Origin: Alkalibacillus filiformis
GTDB taxonomy: Bacteria; Bacillota; Bacilli; Bacillales; Alkalibacillaceae
Assembly: GCF_030814115.1 (NCBI RefSeq)
Contig: NZ_JAUSUP010000016.1
Location: 1 to 37,738, forward strand
Direction of reading: 5' to 3'
DNA length: 37,738 bases
How positions within the stretch are numbered: the stretch's first letter is position 1; every line of letters starts with the position of its first letter. The notes beneath the pieces are model-generated. The model ran no database searches and was not told the origin of the DNA. It saw only the letters and a program-made list of their open reading frames with translations. Made by a program: the position numbers and the translations under genes. This document shows, in pieces, positions 24,226-33,173 of this stretch.

Positions 24226-24648
24226 GTTTCTCCATTTATTTTCTTTGTCAACATTGTAATAAACTTGTTGACGCTTATTTTCGTTTTCTTTTTCAGCGAT
24301 TGTTTTTTCTTCACTTTGTTGTAAGTCAGTCTTTAAATCACCAGCACAATCTAAGCAAAGCTTTCCTTCATAAATCTGTGTATCGCAACGCTCGCATTGA
24401 TAAGTTAAATTTGGGAAAGTGCCAGGCTGAATTCTTCTTTGTCTTAGCCATTTTTGAATTAATGACTTTTCGACTCCTGTTTCTTCAGACACTTTGTTCA
24501 TCGTCGCTGTACGATTTTTCTTTTTTCTGATGAAAACATAAACTGTTTCAAACTTTTCTTCTTCCTCTTGAAAGCATGTCTGACATACTGTTTGTACTCC
24601 TTTGACGAAAAGCTCACCACAATTTGGGCAGTTCGCTAATTCTCCCAT
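24223..24648 (-). CDS. yvyF: YvyF-type flagellar operon protein with zinc-finger-like ends
   Basis: The 141-residue product lies between comFC and flgM, as yvyF does in B. subtilis. It has two Cys clusters: CPNC...CQTC (about 8-29) and CERC...CLDC (about 85-100), each able to hold zinc. Between them is a helix-turn-helix-like segment (SEETGVEKSLIQKWLRQRRI), suggesting nucleic-acid or protein binding. The tail is highly charged. The role is not known to me beyond being carried in flagellar operons. Confidence 0.88.
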   Translation of the reverse strand: MGELANCPNCGELFVKGVQTVCQTCFQEEEEKFETVYVFIRKKKNRTATMNKVSEETGVEKSLIQKWLRQRRIQPGTFPNLTYQCERCDTQIYEGKLCLDCAGDLKTDLQQSEEKTIAEKENENKRQQVYYNVDKENKWRN

Positions 24649-24721
24649 CCTGATTCCTCCTCGATTTTCTTCTATCTATTATATCGGCAACTATTTTTAT
24701 TTACAAAGTGGTTCAGGAAAA

Positions 24722-25393
24722 TTAGCTTCGGATTAAAGTTAAAGATTGGACATGTTCGGCACCCGCCTCTTTTAAAAGTGATGCAGCTTGGCGAATGGTT
24801 GTGCCAGTCGTGTAAATGTCGTCAACTAGAAGGATCGATTCGGGTGGCTGTTCTTTTAGTTGGAAAGGGTTATTGGAGAAAACTCGTTCACGCCTTGATT
24901 TCTTTGATTGTTTTTGGCCATCTTGACGGGTGAGGAGTTGGTGGATTGGTTCATTTAATAGGCTCGCGATTGCTTCGGCTTGGTTGAACTGTCTAATTGT
25001 ATAGCGGTCTTCGCCTAGTGGGATGGGGACTACTAAAAGATCTTGGTTGTTAAATTGTTCGTTAAAAGATGTGCGGACACTCTTTTTCCAAGCGTTAATC
25101 ATTTCATAATCTCCGCGGTATTTAAAGCGTGCAATCAAGTCTTTCATATAATCGTTGTATGTATATATGGAAACATTTCGACCTAGAGGGTCTTCGCCAA
25201 AGTGTTGTTCCCAGCGGAGGCAGTCGCCGCATTTTTCATTATCGGTGGGTTTCATACATTTTTGGCAATGAGGGTGAGTGATTTTATCGAGTTTTTCTTC
25301 ACAGTGGTCACAAATGGTGCGGTATTGTGGATTCAAAAAGTTACTCCACGTTGTGTCTTCTTTAATTGATGTTAAACATAGGTAACAAATCAT
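24722..25393 (-). CDS. comFC: Competence protein ComFC (phosphoribosyltransferase fold)
   Basis: ComFC is needed for DNA uptake during transformation and works with the ComFA helicase. The 223-residue product has an N-terminal Cys-rich zinc region (CYLC, CDHC, CQKC, CGDC within about 3-60) and a C-terminal type I phosphoribosyltransferase fold with the PRPP loop ILLVDDIYTTGTT (about 188-200). Its ATG overlaps the comFA stop as ATGA, so it is translationally coupled. I used ATG 25393, 6 nt after GAGGTG. Confidence 0.95.
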   Translation of the reverse strand: MICYLCLTSIKEDTTWSNFLNPQYRTICDHCEEKLDKITHPHCQKCMKPTDNEKCGDCLRWEQHFGEDPLGRNVSIYTYNDYMKDLIARFKYRGDYEMINAWKKSVRTSFNEQFNNQDLLVVPIPLGEDRYTIRQFNQAEAIASLLNEPIHQLLTRQDGQKQSKKSRRERVFSNNPFQLKEQPPESILLVDDIYTTGTTIRQAASLLKEAGAEHVQSLTLIRS

Positions 25394-26754
25394 ATATTGC
25401 ACCTCTTGGCTTCTTTATTTTTTAAAATGGTATAGTTGCGCGCTTGGATCATCGCATTGGTCTTATATTCGTAGAAAAAGGTAACATCGCCTGTCGGGTC
25501 GCTAGCGCTTCGGCCTGCACGACCAGCAATTTGGATGAGCGCTGCTTCGTCAAACACATGGTGGTCCGCTTGAATGACCGCTACATCAATGGACGGGAAG
25601 GTAACGCCACGCTCTAAAATCGTTGTCGTAATCAGAGATTGGAAGGCACGTGCACGGAACTGTTTTATTAAATACTCGCGATCAGGACTTTCGGCGTGGA
25701 CATAAGGCATGTTTAGCTTTTCTGCTAGTTTTTCAGCGAGTTGAATCGTCGGTGCGAACAGTAAAAAGCGGCGGTTGGTCGTTTGTTTTTCTTTGATCCA
25801 CTGAGTGATTTTAGGTGGCAGTACGCCTTTCTCAAGCTTGTCGTTCAGACGGAGGACTGCTTGGAATGTTGGTGTCGGAATCGGGTGTCCGTGGTAACGG
25901 CTAGGAATTGAGACTGTTGGAATTTGTTTCGTTGCGATTTGAAGTTTGTGAGATCGTCTTGGAGTAGCGGTTAAGTAAATTTGTGTGCTATTAGGTTTGG
26001 ACGCGCGGGTGACTGCTTTCGGTAGTGTTTTGTCACGGTGGTAAGGGAATGCATCGACCTCATCAACGATCATGAGGTCAAAAGAATTCTCATAGCGTAG
26101 CAGTTGATGAGTTGTTGCGATCACTAAATGATTGTTCTGGTCGCGCTCGGTTGAACCACCGTACAATGCAGACGAGTGAATCGTTGGAAAGTCACGACGT
26201 AATCGTGGCGCAAGCTCCCTTACAACATCAGCACGTGGTGTCGCAACGCACACTCTCTTATTTTGCTTGATCGCTTCTTGGATCCCGGCATAAAGCATTT
26301 CTGTTTTACCAGCACCACAAACGGCATAGATTAATAGCTTGGATTGATTGTTGACGGCTTCAACCATTTTTTGTGACGCCTTTTCTTGTAACGGGGTTAG
26401 GATCCCCTTCCATTTAAGAGGGTTCATGACTTTGTGACGCATTGGGTGTGTACCGGTCCACCTATAGAGCGATTCTTTTGTGCTTACTCGCCCCATCTGA
26501 ATACACTTTTTGCAGTAGGTGATCGGGGCGCGGGCGTGTTGTGGAATTTTACCGAATAGGGATTGATTTTTGTTGAAGCAACGGTTGCATTCGTGAAAGT
26601 TGAGGGTTGAGCGGATTCCGTCGACTTCTTGTAGGTAGTTTTGGTCTATTAGGTATTGAAATCGATGCTCTGATAGATTGAGTTCATGTTTGAGTAATAG
26701 TTTAGTAGAAAATTTCCTTGCGAGGTCTTCTATTAATGGGGGAGTTGTTGTCAT
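25390..26754 (-). CDS. comFA: Competence DNA helicase ComFA
   Basis: This is a superfamily 2 helicase that helps pull single-stranded DNA into the cell through ComEC. The 454-residue product has a four-Cys zinc motif (C56, C59, C81, C84), Walker A AVCGAGKTEM (about 144-153), the DEVD box in LMIVDEVDAFP, motif III TATPRR, and motif VI IQIAGRAGRS. The ribosome binding site AAAGGA is 8 nt from ATG. comFB, which lies between comFA and comFC in B. subtilis, is absent. Instead of an obvious promoter, the upstream 220 bases hold a repeat array. No clear ComK box (AAAA-N5-TTTT pair) was found by eye. Confidence 0.96.
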   Translation of the reverse strand: MTTTPPLIEDLARKFSTKLLLKHELNLSEHRFQYLIDQNYLQEVDGIRSTLNFHECNRCFNKNQSLFGKIPQHARAPITYCKKCIQMGRVSTKESLYRWTGTHPMRHKVMNPLKWKGILTPLQEKASQKMVEAVNNQSKLLIYAVCGAGKTEMLYAGIQEAIKQNKRVCVATPRADVVRELAPRLRRDFPTIHSSALYGGSTERDQNNHLVIATTHQLLRYENSFDLMIVDEVDAFPYHRDKTLPKAVTRASKPNSTQIYLTATPRRSHKLQIATKQIPTVSIPSRYHGHPIPTPTFQAVLRLNDKLEKGVLPPKITQWIKEKQTTNRRFLLFAPTIQLAEKLAEKLNMPYVHAESPDREYLIKQFRARAFQSLITTTILERGVTFPSIDVAVIQADHHVFDEAALIQIAGRAGRSASDPTGDVTFFYEYKTNAMIQARNYTILKNKEAKRCNI

Positions 26755-26807
26755 AGGATTGGTCCTTTCTCTGAAGATTTATAGATACAGTGGGCGTGGT
26801 GGTAAGC

Positions 26808-26964
26808 ATTTATCAGCGCTCAGAGTTTTTTATCAGCGCTCGTTGAATATTTATCGGCGTTCGTACATTTTTATCAGCGCTCACGGAATATTCATCGGCG
26901 TTCAAACAAATTTATCGGCGCTCGTAAATATTTATCAGCGCTCACACGAGTTGATCAGCTCTTG
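26808..26964. repeat. Tandem array, eight 20-21-nt units (core TTTATCAGCGCTC)
   Basis: The core ATC(A/G)GCG(C/T)TC starts at 26812, 26832, 26853, 26873, 26894, 26914, 26934 and 26954. Spacing alternates 20 and 21 nt; the 7-10 nt between cores is variable and AT-rich. The array fills most of the space between the NERD gene stop and comFA, and reads GAGCGCTGATAAA along the local direction of transcription. Confidence 0.88.
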
Positions 26965-26973
26965 TCTCATAAG

Positions 26974-27918
26974 CTAGGATAATGTATAAACTCTCGACTT
27001 CCTCTCCCCTACATAAGAGGAGCACGTTTTCTTCAACAATCTTTTGGCTACATCATTTGGTACTTGAAGAAACTCTCTAGCTTGTTTATTTTTAATTTCA
27101 CTCTCGAAGATCAGCTTGTACTCTTCTAAGGCATTTATATGAGCATTAGGATCTTTGTGCTTACAGGATGGGCATCTCCAGTTACGATTTATACGTTTCA
27201 TCATATATTTTTTACAATTAGTACACCAAACGCCATTTCTAATATGTTCCTTCTTAACATTACATTCTTTCATGATGTCGACTTCTTTAGGTTGATGTTT
27301 GGTTTTTAGCATCTTTCCTACATTAAGTAATTCATCATTTGAGAATATAGGCGTGGTATATTTTTGTTCTAACTCGGATACTCTCCATGGAAGGCGTTGG
27401 CTGATAATTAGATCTGGCTGGTGGCCTTCAATTTCTAAAACTGCATCTTGGTGTGAAAAGACGACTAACGTGTGGATCGGAGGAACAGTGAATCCAGATG
27501 GTTCAAGGAGTTTCTTTAGTTTAAAACGCTGAATTCTCGCTTGGATAAACGGATCGCCATAATGTTCATAAGTTCCATCACTTTTAATGCACTTAAGCAC
27601 TCCGGTTTCCGTGTTGTACTTGATGAGGCCAGCATTATTTTTCACTTCGATTATAAGGAAAAAGTTAGGGAATAGTATTAAATGGTCAATTTGGAAAGTG
27701 AATTGCCGTTCTTCGACACGGAGGCCATGTAAATAGATGGCGTTTTGTGGTAAGAAGTTGAAATAATAATTTAGCGATCGCTCTCCATCATAGCCTGACT
27801 TTTCACGGCGATATCGGTCGCGAACATTTTGATAAACTGGGGAATGTTTCATTAGACGAGGGGCGATTACTTCTAGCTGAGCTAGACTCGAGGGTTTTTG
27901 TTGAGGTAATAAAATCAT
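26974..27918 (-). CDS. NERD-domain (nuclease-related) protein with C-terminal zinc ribbon
   Basis: The 314-residue product has a NERD domain at about 40-150: GYDGERSLNYYF, the FQIDHLILFP strand (D78) and FLIIEVKNNAG (E91, K93). These match the D...ExK core of restriction-endonuclease-like folds. A zinc ribbon CTNC...CPSC follows, then a helical basic tail. NERD proteins are widespread and poorly understood; a DNA-related role is predicted. B. subtilis degV runs directly into comFA, so this gene is an insertion at a conserved junction, and it is bracketed by two arrays of the same repeat. I chose ATG 27918; the upstream GTG overlaps the AAAGGAA site, though spacing to 27918 is long (11-12 nt). 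Confidence 0.85.
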   Translation of the reverse strand: MILLPQQKPSSLAQLEVIAPRLMKHSPVYQNVRDRYRREKSGYDGERSLNYYFNFLPQNAIYLHGLRVEERQFTFQIDHLILFPNFFLIIEVKNNAGLIKYNTETGVLKCIKSDGTYEHYGDPFIQARIQRFKLKKLLEPSGFTVPPIHTLVVFSHQDAVLEIEGHQPDLIISQRLPWRVSELEQKYTTPIFSNDELLNVGKMLKTKHQPKEVDIMKECNVKKEHIRNGVWCTNCKKYMMKRINRNWRCPSCKHKDPNAHINALEEYKLIFESEIKNKQAREFLQVPNDVAKRLLKKTCSSYVGERKSRVYTLS

Positions 27919-28012
27919 TTCATAGAACACTTCCTTTCTAAAACAATATTATAGTTAATTTTTTATAAAAAGAGAAGTGTTTTGGATTAATTTTGGGGAT
28001 CGGTTAGGTATT

Positions 28013-28128
28013 TTTATTGGTGTTCAAGATTTTTTATCAGCGTTTGCATATGATTTATCGGCGCTTACGATTTTTTATCAGCGCTCACGTAAATTTATCG
28101 GCGCTTGTGCATATTCTCAGCGCTCACT
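28013..28128. repeat. Tandem array, six 20-21-nt units (core TTTATCAGCGCTC)
   Basis: Same family and orientation as the array at 26808. Unit cores begin at about 28016, 28036, 28057, 28077, 28097 and 28117, with A/G alternation in TC(A/G)GCG. It starts about 17 nt beyond the degV terminator and lies upstream of the NERD gene. Confidence 0.86.
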
Positions 28129-28144
28129 AACTCCAACAAAAAAA

Positions 28145-28171
28145 ACGCAGATGAGCTTGTCTCATCTGCGT
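28145..28171 (-). terminator. Rho-independent terminator after degV
   Basis: Perfect 11-bp stem ACGCAGATGAG / CTCATCTGCGT with a 5-nt loop, followed by TTTTTTTTG on the minus strand. It begins 6 nt past the degV stop. Confidence 0.94.
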
Positions 28172-28176
28172 ACCTT

Positions 28177-29022
28177 TTATTTAACTTTATACCAACCTAA
28201 GCCGATGCCGCCTTCTCCGAGGTGTGTGCCGATTACTGGTCCGAAGTAGCTAATAGTAAATTCTACGTTTGGATATTTTTCGGATAGCTCGTCTTTCCAC
28301 TTCTTCGCGATTTCTTCTCGTTCGGCGTGGATGATAACAGCTTTCATTTCATCAGCTTCATCTGCCGCTTCTTTTAATAAGTTTTCCATACGTTTGTATG
28401 CTTTTTTGCTCGTACGGATCTTTTCGAATGGGACGATTTTTGTATCTTCGAAGTGAAGTAAAGGTTTCACTTGTAACAAGCTACCGACCATTGCTTGTGC
28501 ACCTGTTAAACGACCACCGCGTGCAAGGTGGCTTAAGTCGTCTACCATGAAGTATGCACTCATGTCTTGTTTCATTTCTTTAAGACGATTTAAAATTTCT
28601 TCAGGTGTTGCACCATCTTGGGCCATTTGAGCCGCTTCTAGTACGTAAAAGCCTTGTGCCATACAACTTATTTCAGAATCAAATGGATGAACTTCTAAAC
28701 CTTCAACCATATCACCTGCTGAAACAGCTGCTTGGTATGTTCCACTAATTCCACTTGATAAATGGATTGAAACAACGGCGTCATAGTCGTTGGCGATCTC
28801 TTCAAATTTCGTTGTGAAGTCCCCTACAGACGGCTGGCTTGTTTTCGGTAAATCTTTTTCCGTTCTTACTTTTTCGTAAAACTCTCTAGTTGTAATATCA
28901 ACTAATTCACGATAACTTTCATCACCAAATGTAACACTGAGCGGCACCATATATATATTCCAATGATCTAATTGTTCTTGAGGTATGTATGCCGTGCTAT
29001 CAGTTAAAACAGCTGTTTTCAT
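28177..29022 (-). CDS. degV: DegV family fatty-acid-binding protein
   Basis: The 281-residue product begins MKTAVLTDSTAYIPQEQLDH and has the two-domain DegV fold with the fatty-acid contact motif SSGISGTYQAA (about 90-100) and the conserved HLARGGRLTGAQA (about 160-172). Family members bind a fatty acid; some act as FakB-type carriers that present it to a FakA kinase. It is named after its place next to degU, not because it is part of that two-component system. The ATG 29022 follows GGGAGGT; a longer frame to 29118 crosses the degU terminator and is not used. Confidence 0.95.
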   Translation of the reverse strand: MKTAVLTDSTAYIPQEQLDHWNIYMVPLSVTFGDESYRELVDITTREFYEKVRTEKDLPKTSQPSVGDFTTKFEEIANDYDAVVSIHLSSGISGTYQAAVSAGDMVEGLEVHPFDSEISCMAQGFYVLEAAQMAQDGATPEEILNRLKEMKQDMSAYFMVDDLSHLARGGRLTGAQAMVGSLLQVKPLLHFEDTKIVPFEKIRTSKKAYKRMENLLKEAADEADEMKAVIIHAEREEIAKKWKDELSEKYPNVEFTISYFGPVIGTHLGEGGIGLGWYKVK

Positions 29023-29108
29023 ACCATCGACCTCCCTAATCCATATTTTACAATAACGTGTACTTTTTTGCATCGGTAATTTTAAATATCGTACATAAAA
29101 GAAAAAAT

Positions 29109-29133
29109 CACCACTCACAATTTGTGAGTGGTG
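29109..29133 (-). terminator. Rho-independent terminator after degU
   Basis: 12-bp stem CACCACTCACAA / TTGTGAGTGGTG with a minimal loop, then GATTTTTTC on the minus strand. It begins 6 nt past the degU stop and separates degSU from degV. Confidence 0.92.
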
Positions 29134-29138
29134 TCTTT

Positions 29139-29825
29139 CTACCTTACAAGTACCCAGCCATTTTTAATCGCTGTAACGACAGCTTGCGTTCTGTCATTCA
29201 CATTCATTTTCTGAAGAATGTTAGATACGTGGTTTTTCACCGTTTTTTCACTAATATAAAGGTCTTCTGAAATCCCTCTATTGCTGCGCCCATCTGTCAT
29301 CAATTGTAAAACTTCACATTCACGGCGAGTAAGTAGATGAAGGGGCTTACGATATTCGATATACTCAAATGCTGCGTCTTGGCTTTCGCCACCAACATTT
29401 GAAAGTCGGCGATATTCTCTTATTAACCTGTGCGTCACTTTCGGATGGATATATGATCCACCTTTGCTGACGACTTTAATGGCGTTCACTAGTTCTTCAG
29501 TATCCATTTCTTTCAACATATACCCTAGTGCACCAGATTTAAGAGCGTGTGTAACGTAAGATTCATCATCATGGATTGATAGAATAATGACTTTAAGGTC
29601 ACCGTGCTGATCGATTAATTGTTTAGTAGCCTCTACTCCATTAACATCCGGCATGTTTATATCCATAATAACGACGTCTGGTTGATTTTCCTCGATAACG
29701 GCTAAAGCTTCTGATCCATCGCTAGCTTCAGCAACGACGTTAAAATCTTCCTCAAACTCTAAGATGCGCTTAATTCCTTCTCGGAAAAGTTTATGATCGT
29801 CTATAAGAACGATATTTGTTGACAT
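29139..29825 (-). CDS. degU: Two-component response regulator DegU
   Basis: DegU controls exoenzymes, competence, motility and biofilm genes in Bacillus, with different targets at low and high phosphorylation. The 228-residue product has a receiver domain with the acidic pocket DD (9-10), the phospho-acceptor D55 in [13 protein letters not shown] and K in YMLKEMD, then a NarL/LuxR-type helix-turn-helix (about 165-225, [20 protein letters not shown]). The ribosome binding site AGGAGGAG precedes ATG. It lies 130 nt after degS, and the gap is AT-rich enough to hold a second promoter. Confidence 0.98.
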   Translation of the reverse strand: MSTNIVLIDDHKLFREGIKRILEFEEDFNVVAEASDGSEALAVIEENQPDVVIMDINMPDVNGVEATKQLIDQHGDLKVIILSIHDDESYVTHALKSGALGYMLKEMDTEELVNAIKVVSKGGSYIHPKVTHRLIREYRRLSNVGGESQDAAFEYIEYRKPLHLLTRRECEVLQLMTDGRSNRGISEDLYISEKTVKNHVSNILQKMNVNDRTQAVVTAIKNGWVLVR

Positions 29826-29955
29826 GTTACTCCTCCTTCAATCCTAATCGTTACTCAAGCCGCTCTTTATCCCCCGTAAAATAATAATATAATTATACTA
29901 CAATTAAGGTTATCTAGGTACTATTTCATGCAAATTTATTAAATAACTTGAATTA

Positions 29956-31095
29956 TTAATAAATAATCGGCAATGAAATCGATACTTTAGTCCCTTTACC
30001 CTCTGTAGACTTAATGTCCATTTGACCATTTAACATTTCAACACGCTCACGCATTCCTGTTAAGCCAAAAGAATTTTCTTTTTTCTCATCGACATTAAAC
30101 CCTTTCCCATGATCAACAATATGGATGTTCAACTTATTATAGGCTTGTTCAAATTGCACTTGAATTAAGCTCGTATTAGCATGTTTAATTGCATTTTGAA
30201 CACCTTCTTGCACTAATCGGAAAGCAGCTGCTTCAAATTTTTGTGAGTAACGATCTCCGTCTTTGTTTGGTTTAAATTCAACTTTTAGTTTGTGATATTC
30301 TTCAATTGTAGATAAGTATTTTCTCAATGTCGGAACTAGACCTAAATCATCTAACGCCATTGGTCTTAAGTCATAGATAATTCTTCGCACTTCATACAAA
30401 GCACCACGAACCATTTCCTTAACGTCTTTCATTTCTTTCAAGGCTTCGTCAACGCCACGCTCACGAATTGTTTTCTGTACAATATCTGAGCGAATCATAA
30501 CATTAGCTAACATTTGCGCTGGGCCATCGTGAATCTCTCGAGATAATTTCCTTCGTTCTTCTTCTTGTGCATCGATAATTTGCAATCCAAATTCATACTT
30601 CTCTTTAGCTGAAGTGATTGCTTCATTAACATTCTGAAAATCATTAGTTAAGTAATTCAATACGACGTTAATTTTACCAATAAGGTTTTCTGTTCGCTCA
30701 ATATTTTCATTTAAACCACGAATACGATGCTCTAACTCGTCTCGTCGCTTAATAAGTCCAACTTCTTGTTGACGTTGGACGACGAGCTTTGTTTGTAATT
30801 CATGCGTATCGCTATATGCTTTTTGAACTTGCTCTTCAGAATACTTACTAAAGTTTCGACTAACCTCTGTTAACCTTTGACGAGCTAACTTTAACCTTCG
30901 CTCCAATTGATCATTTTCATCAATCATTTTACTAACATCTTTACGAATTTGCAGAACTTCTTTAGCTAATTCTTGTTGTTCTTTACGCGCATTTTCACCG
31001 AGGTCAAATATTTCTTCTTTACTATTTGAAACGACATTGACCATCTCTTCGATGATTTTATTAAGGGCTTGGTCTTGTTCTAAAACTTTTGACAT
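29956..31095 (-). CDS. degS: Cytosolic sensor histidine kinase DegS
   Basis: DegS phosphorylates DegU. The 379-residue product has no membrane helix. A long coiled-coil sensor region (about 1-170) precedes the HisKA_3 dimerisation domain with phospho-acceptor H189 in SREIHDGPAQML, the same number as in B. subtilis DegS. The HATPase domain follows (about 275-379) with the N-box QEGVQNAIKHANTS and G-box DHGKGFNVDE, SFGLTGMRERV. The ribosome binding site GGAGGAA precedes ATG. It is divergent from yigZ. Confidence 0.98.
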   Translation of the reverse strand: MSKVLEQDQALNKIIEEMVNVVSNSKEEIFDLGENARKEQQELAKEVLQIRKDVSKMIDENDQLERRLKLARQRLTEVSRNFSKYSEEQVQKAYSDTHELQTKLVVQRQQEVGLIKRRDELEHRIRGLNENIERTENLIGKINVVLNYLTNDFQNVNEAITSAKEKYEFGLQIIDAQEEERRKLSREIHDGPAQMLANVMIRSDIVQKTIRERGVDEALKEMKDVKEMVRGALYEVRRIIYDLRPMALDDLGLVPTLRKYLSTIEEYHKLKVEFKPNKDGDRYSQKFEAAAFRLVQEGVQNAIKHANTSLIQVQFEQAYNKLNIHIVDHGKGFNVDEKKENSFGLTGMRERVEMLNGQMDIKSTEGKGTKVSISLPIIY

Positions 31096-31221
31096 AGAGA
31101 TTCCTCCACCATTATGACTATATTGTTCGTTTTTTATGCAAAAACTTTTGGGGGTTTTGATTTATTTTGTATTTTTTTATATTTCCCTGTAACTAAAACG
31201 GTATAAAATACGTCTATATAA

Positions 31222-31250
31222 TTGCCCATCATATTTTGTTTATATATAAT
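31222..31250 (+). promoter_or_regulatory. Possible sigma-A promoter for yigZ
   Basis: TTGCCC (31222) and TATAAT (31245) are 17 nt apart on the plus strand. The predicted start lies almost on the AGGAGG at 31259, so the leader would be very short. A second TATAAT at 31217 has no good -35. Confidence 0.35.
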
Positions 31251-31273
31251 GATAGTTTAGGAGGATTATCATT

Positions 31274-31912
31274 ATGTTAGAATATTACTTAACTGTAAAA
31301 AATGAAGGAAAACATGAAATCAATATACAAAAATCTCATTTTATCGGTCATATCAAACGTACCGAAACTGAAGAAGAAGCGCAAGCATTTATACAAAAAA
31401 TCAAAAAAGAACACGCCAGTGCAACACACAATTGTTCTGCTTACATGATTGGTGAACAAAATTTAATCCAAAAAGCACAAGACGACGGAGAACCGAGTGG
31501 TACAGCTGGTGTGCCAATGCTTGAAGTTTTAAAACAAATGGACTTAAAGGACACAGCAATTGTCGTCACTCGTTATTTCGGTGGGGTTAAACTTGGTGCA
31601 GGTGGTTTAATACGCGCTTATTCCAATTCAACTTCAGAAGCGATCCGTCAGATTGGTGTTGTTAAACGATCTTTAATGCGAGAAGTTATTATTACTGCTG
31701 ACTATGGTATGCTTGGAAAGCTTGAAAATGAACTAAGAAACCATGAGCAGTTAATTGAAAACATCGATTATGCTGAGCAAGTATCTTTCCACGTCTTAGT
31801 TCCAGTATCAGAGGTCGATTCGTTCAAGGGCTGGATTATTGATTTCACGAGTGATCAAGTTGAAATGCGTGATGGTGAGAAAAAATATATTGAGCGTGAT
31901 ATTCAAATATAA
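31274..31912 (+). CDS. yvyE: YigZ/IMPACT family protein
   Basis: The 212-residue product has the N-terminal IMPACT (UPF0029) domain with HNCSAYMIG, DDGEPSGTAG and RYFGGVKLGAGGLIRAY, and a C-terminal ferredoxin-like DUF1949 domain (about 135-205). The family is linked to translation control in eukaryotes; the bacterial role is unsettled. It is divergent from degS, as in B. subtilis where yvyE lies next to degS. The ribosome binding site AGGAGG is 9 nt from ATG. Confidence 0.95.
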   Translation: MLEYYLTVKNEGKHEINIQKSHFIGHIKRTETEEEAQAFIQKIKKEHASATHNCSAYMIGEQNLIQKAQDDGEPSGTAGVPMLEVLKQMDLKDTAIVVTRYFGGVKLGAGGLIRAYSNSTSEAIRQIGVVKRSLMREVIITADYGMLGKLENELRNHEQLIENIDYAEQVSFHVLVPVSEVDSFKGWIIDFTSDQVEMRDGEKKYIERDIQI

Positions 31913-31926
31913 AAGGGGAATCCGGA

Positions 31927-32913
31927 ATGAGTTTTAAGAAAAAATTATTAATCACGACACTAGTTACTTTCCTACTAGCAGCTGGTGGTGTTACCTATTA
32001 CTTTTTCAACCTTTATCAAGAAGCTGAAAAAGCAGTAACAGAATCATATCAAGATCTTGAACGAGGCGAACACTCTGAACAACGTGAAGAAGAAGTTGAC
32101 CCGAGTGAAGACAATATTTCTATTTTGTTCGTCGGTGTCGATGATAGTGATACAAGACAAGGTACGTCAAGCTTAGCAGACGCACTTGTTCTAGCTACAT
32201 TTAACAAGGACGATTTATCAGTTAATATGGTTAGCATCCCACGTGATTCATATGTCGATGTTAGCTATCAGTATTCAAAGGATAAAATCAATCACACACA
32301 TGGTTTTGGTGGGCTTGATGAAACCGTCTCAGTAGTTGAAGATTTATTAGATGTTCCGGTCGATTATTATGTTAGGTTAGATTTTATGGCGTTTGTCGAT
32401 ACCGTTGATGCTTTAAGTGGAATAGAGTTTGACGTGCCATACTATTTAGAAGAATTAGATAGTACTGACGAAGGAACGGTTGTTATTCACCCAGGTGAAC
32501 AAACGTTAAATGGCGAAGAAGCGCTTGCGATGGCAAGGACGAGACAACACGACAATGATCTTGAACGTGGTAACCGCCAAATGGAAATACTTGAATCTAT
32601 TATTGATCAAACTTTATCGTTTTCCTCTATTACCCGTTACAATTCGTTGATTGAATCAATTGGTGACCGAATGACAACGAATATTTCATTTAGTCAACTC
32701 GTTAGTTTACACGAATACGTAACAGGTAACGATGGACTTGAAATTGAACAGCACCAAGTTGATGGTAGTGATTTGTGGGTTAATGACATTTATTATTTTG
32801 ATTTAGATGAACGTAGCATTAGTGATATTAGTCGAGAGTTACGAGCTCATCTACAAATTGATAGCCAATATGTTGAGGCAAAAGAAAATGAAGAAGAAGA
32901 TCAAGGTCTTTAA
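31927..32913 (+). CDS. tagV: LytR-CpsA-Psr (LCP) family cell-wall polymer ligase
   Basis: LCP enzymes transfer wall teichoic acid or other polymers from undecaprenyl-pyrophosphate to peptidoglycan outside the cell. The 328-residue product has one N-terminal membrane anchor (about 6-27), an acidic linker, and the LCP domain with SLADALVLATF, VSIPRDSYVDV, DKINHTHGFGG and the catalytic Arg/Asp region MARTRQHDNDLERGNRQ. It follows yigZ by 14 nt, likely one operon. B. subtilis has yvhJ (tagV), an LCP gene, in this place, which guides the symbol; paralogues TagT and TagU are similar. Confidence 0.9.
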   Translation: MSFKKKLLITTLVTFLLAAGGVTYYFFNLYQEAEKAVTESYQDLERGEHSEQREEEVDPSEDNISILFVGVDDSDTRQGTSSLADALVLATFNKDDLSVNMVSIPRDSYVDVSYQYSKDKINHTHGFGGLDETVSVVEDLLDVPVDYYVRLDFMAFVDTVDALSGIEFDVPYYLEELDSTDEGTVVIHPGEQTLNGEEALAMARTRQHDNDLERGNRQMEILESIIDQTLSFSSITRYNSLIESIGDRMTTNISFSQLVSLHEYVTGNDGLEIEQHQVDGSDLWVNDIYYFDLDERSISDISRELRAHLQIDSQYVEAKENEEEDQGL

Positions 32914-32938
32914 AAGCTAGGGTTAAACTCTAGCTTTT
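32912..32938 (+). terminator. Terminator after the LCP gene
   Basis: 9-bp stem AAAAGCTAG / CTAGCTTTT around a 9-nt loop, followed by TTATT on the plus strand; it starts inside the LCP stop codon. Confidence 0.88.
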
Positions 32939-32973
32939 TTTATTGCACCAAAGCTCTTAAAACAAAAAAAGGA

Positions 32974-32994
32974 CCACCTAAATAAATTAGGTGG
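32974..32994 (-). terminator. Terminator for the convergent APC permease gene
   Basis: 8-bp stem CCACCTAA / TTAGGTGG with a 5-nt loop, then TCCTTTTTTT on the minus strand. It lies about 180 nt past the permease stop. The bases between hold no gene that I can see. Confidence 0.65.
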
Positions 32995-33173
32995 CCAAGA
33001 AAAAAGATAGCGTCTAATCAACCTTTATGATCGAGGTTAATTACATTTTATTATAGTTATATACCTTTTACAATCCTTTTGGCATTGATAAATAAATTCG
33101 AATATTGAAGAACAAATCAGTAAATAACCAAAAGTTTAAACAACTTTTTATAATAATTATAATCTAATAACTA

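Noticed and set aside
26678-26977. 99-codon plus-strand frame over comFA start and the array
   Set aside because: It is antisense to comFA and made of the repeat units; no start signal.
26808-28128. CRISPR array
   Set aside because: Units repeat every 20-21 nt with only 7-10 variable AT-rich bases between cores. CRISPR repeats and spacers are each about 25-40 nt, and no cas gene is present.
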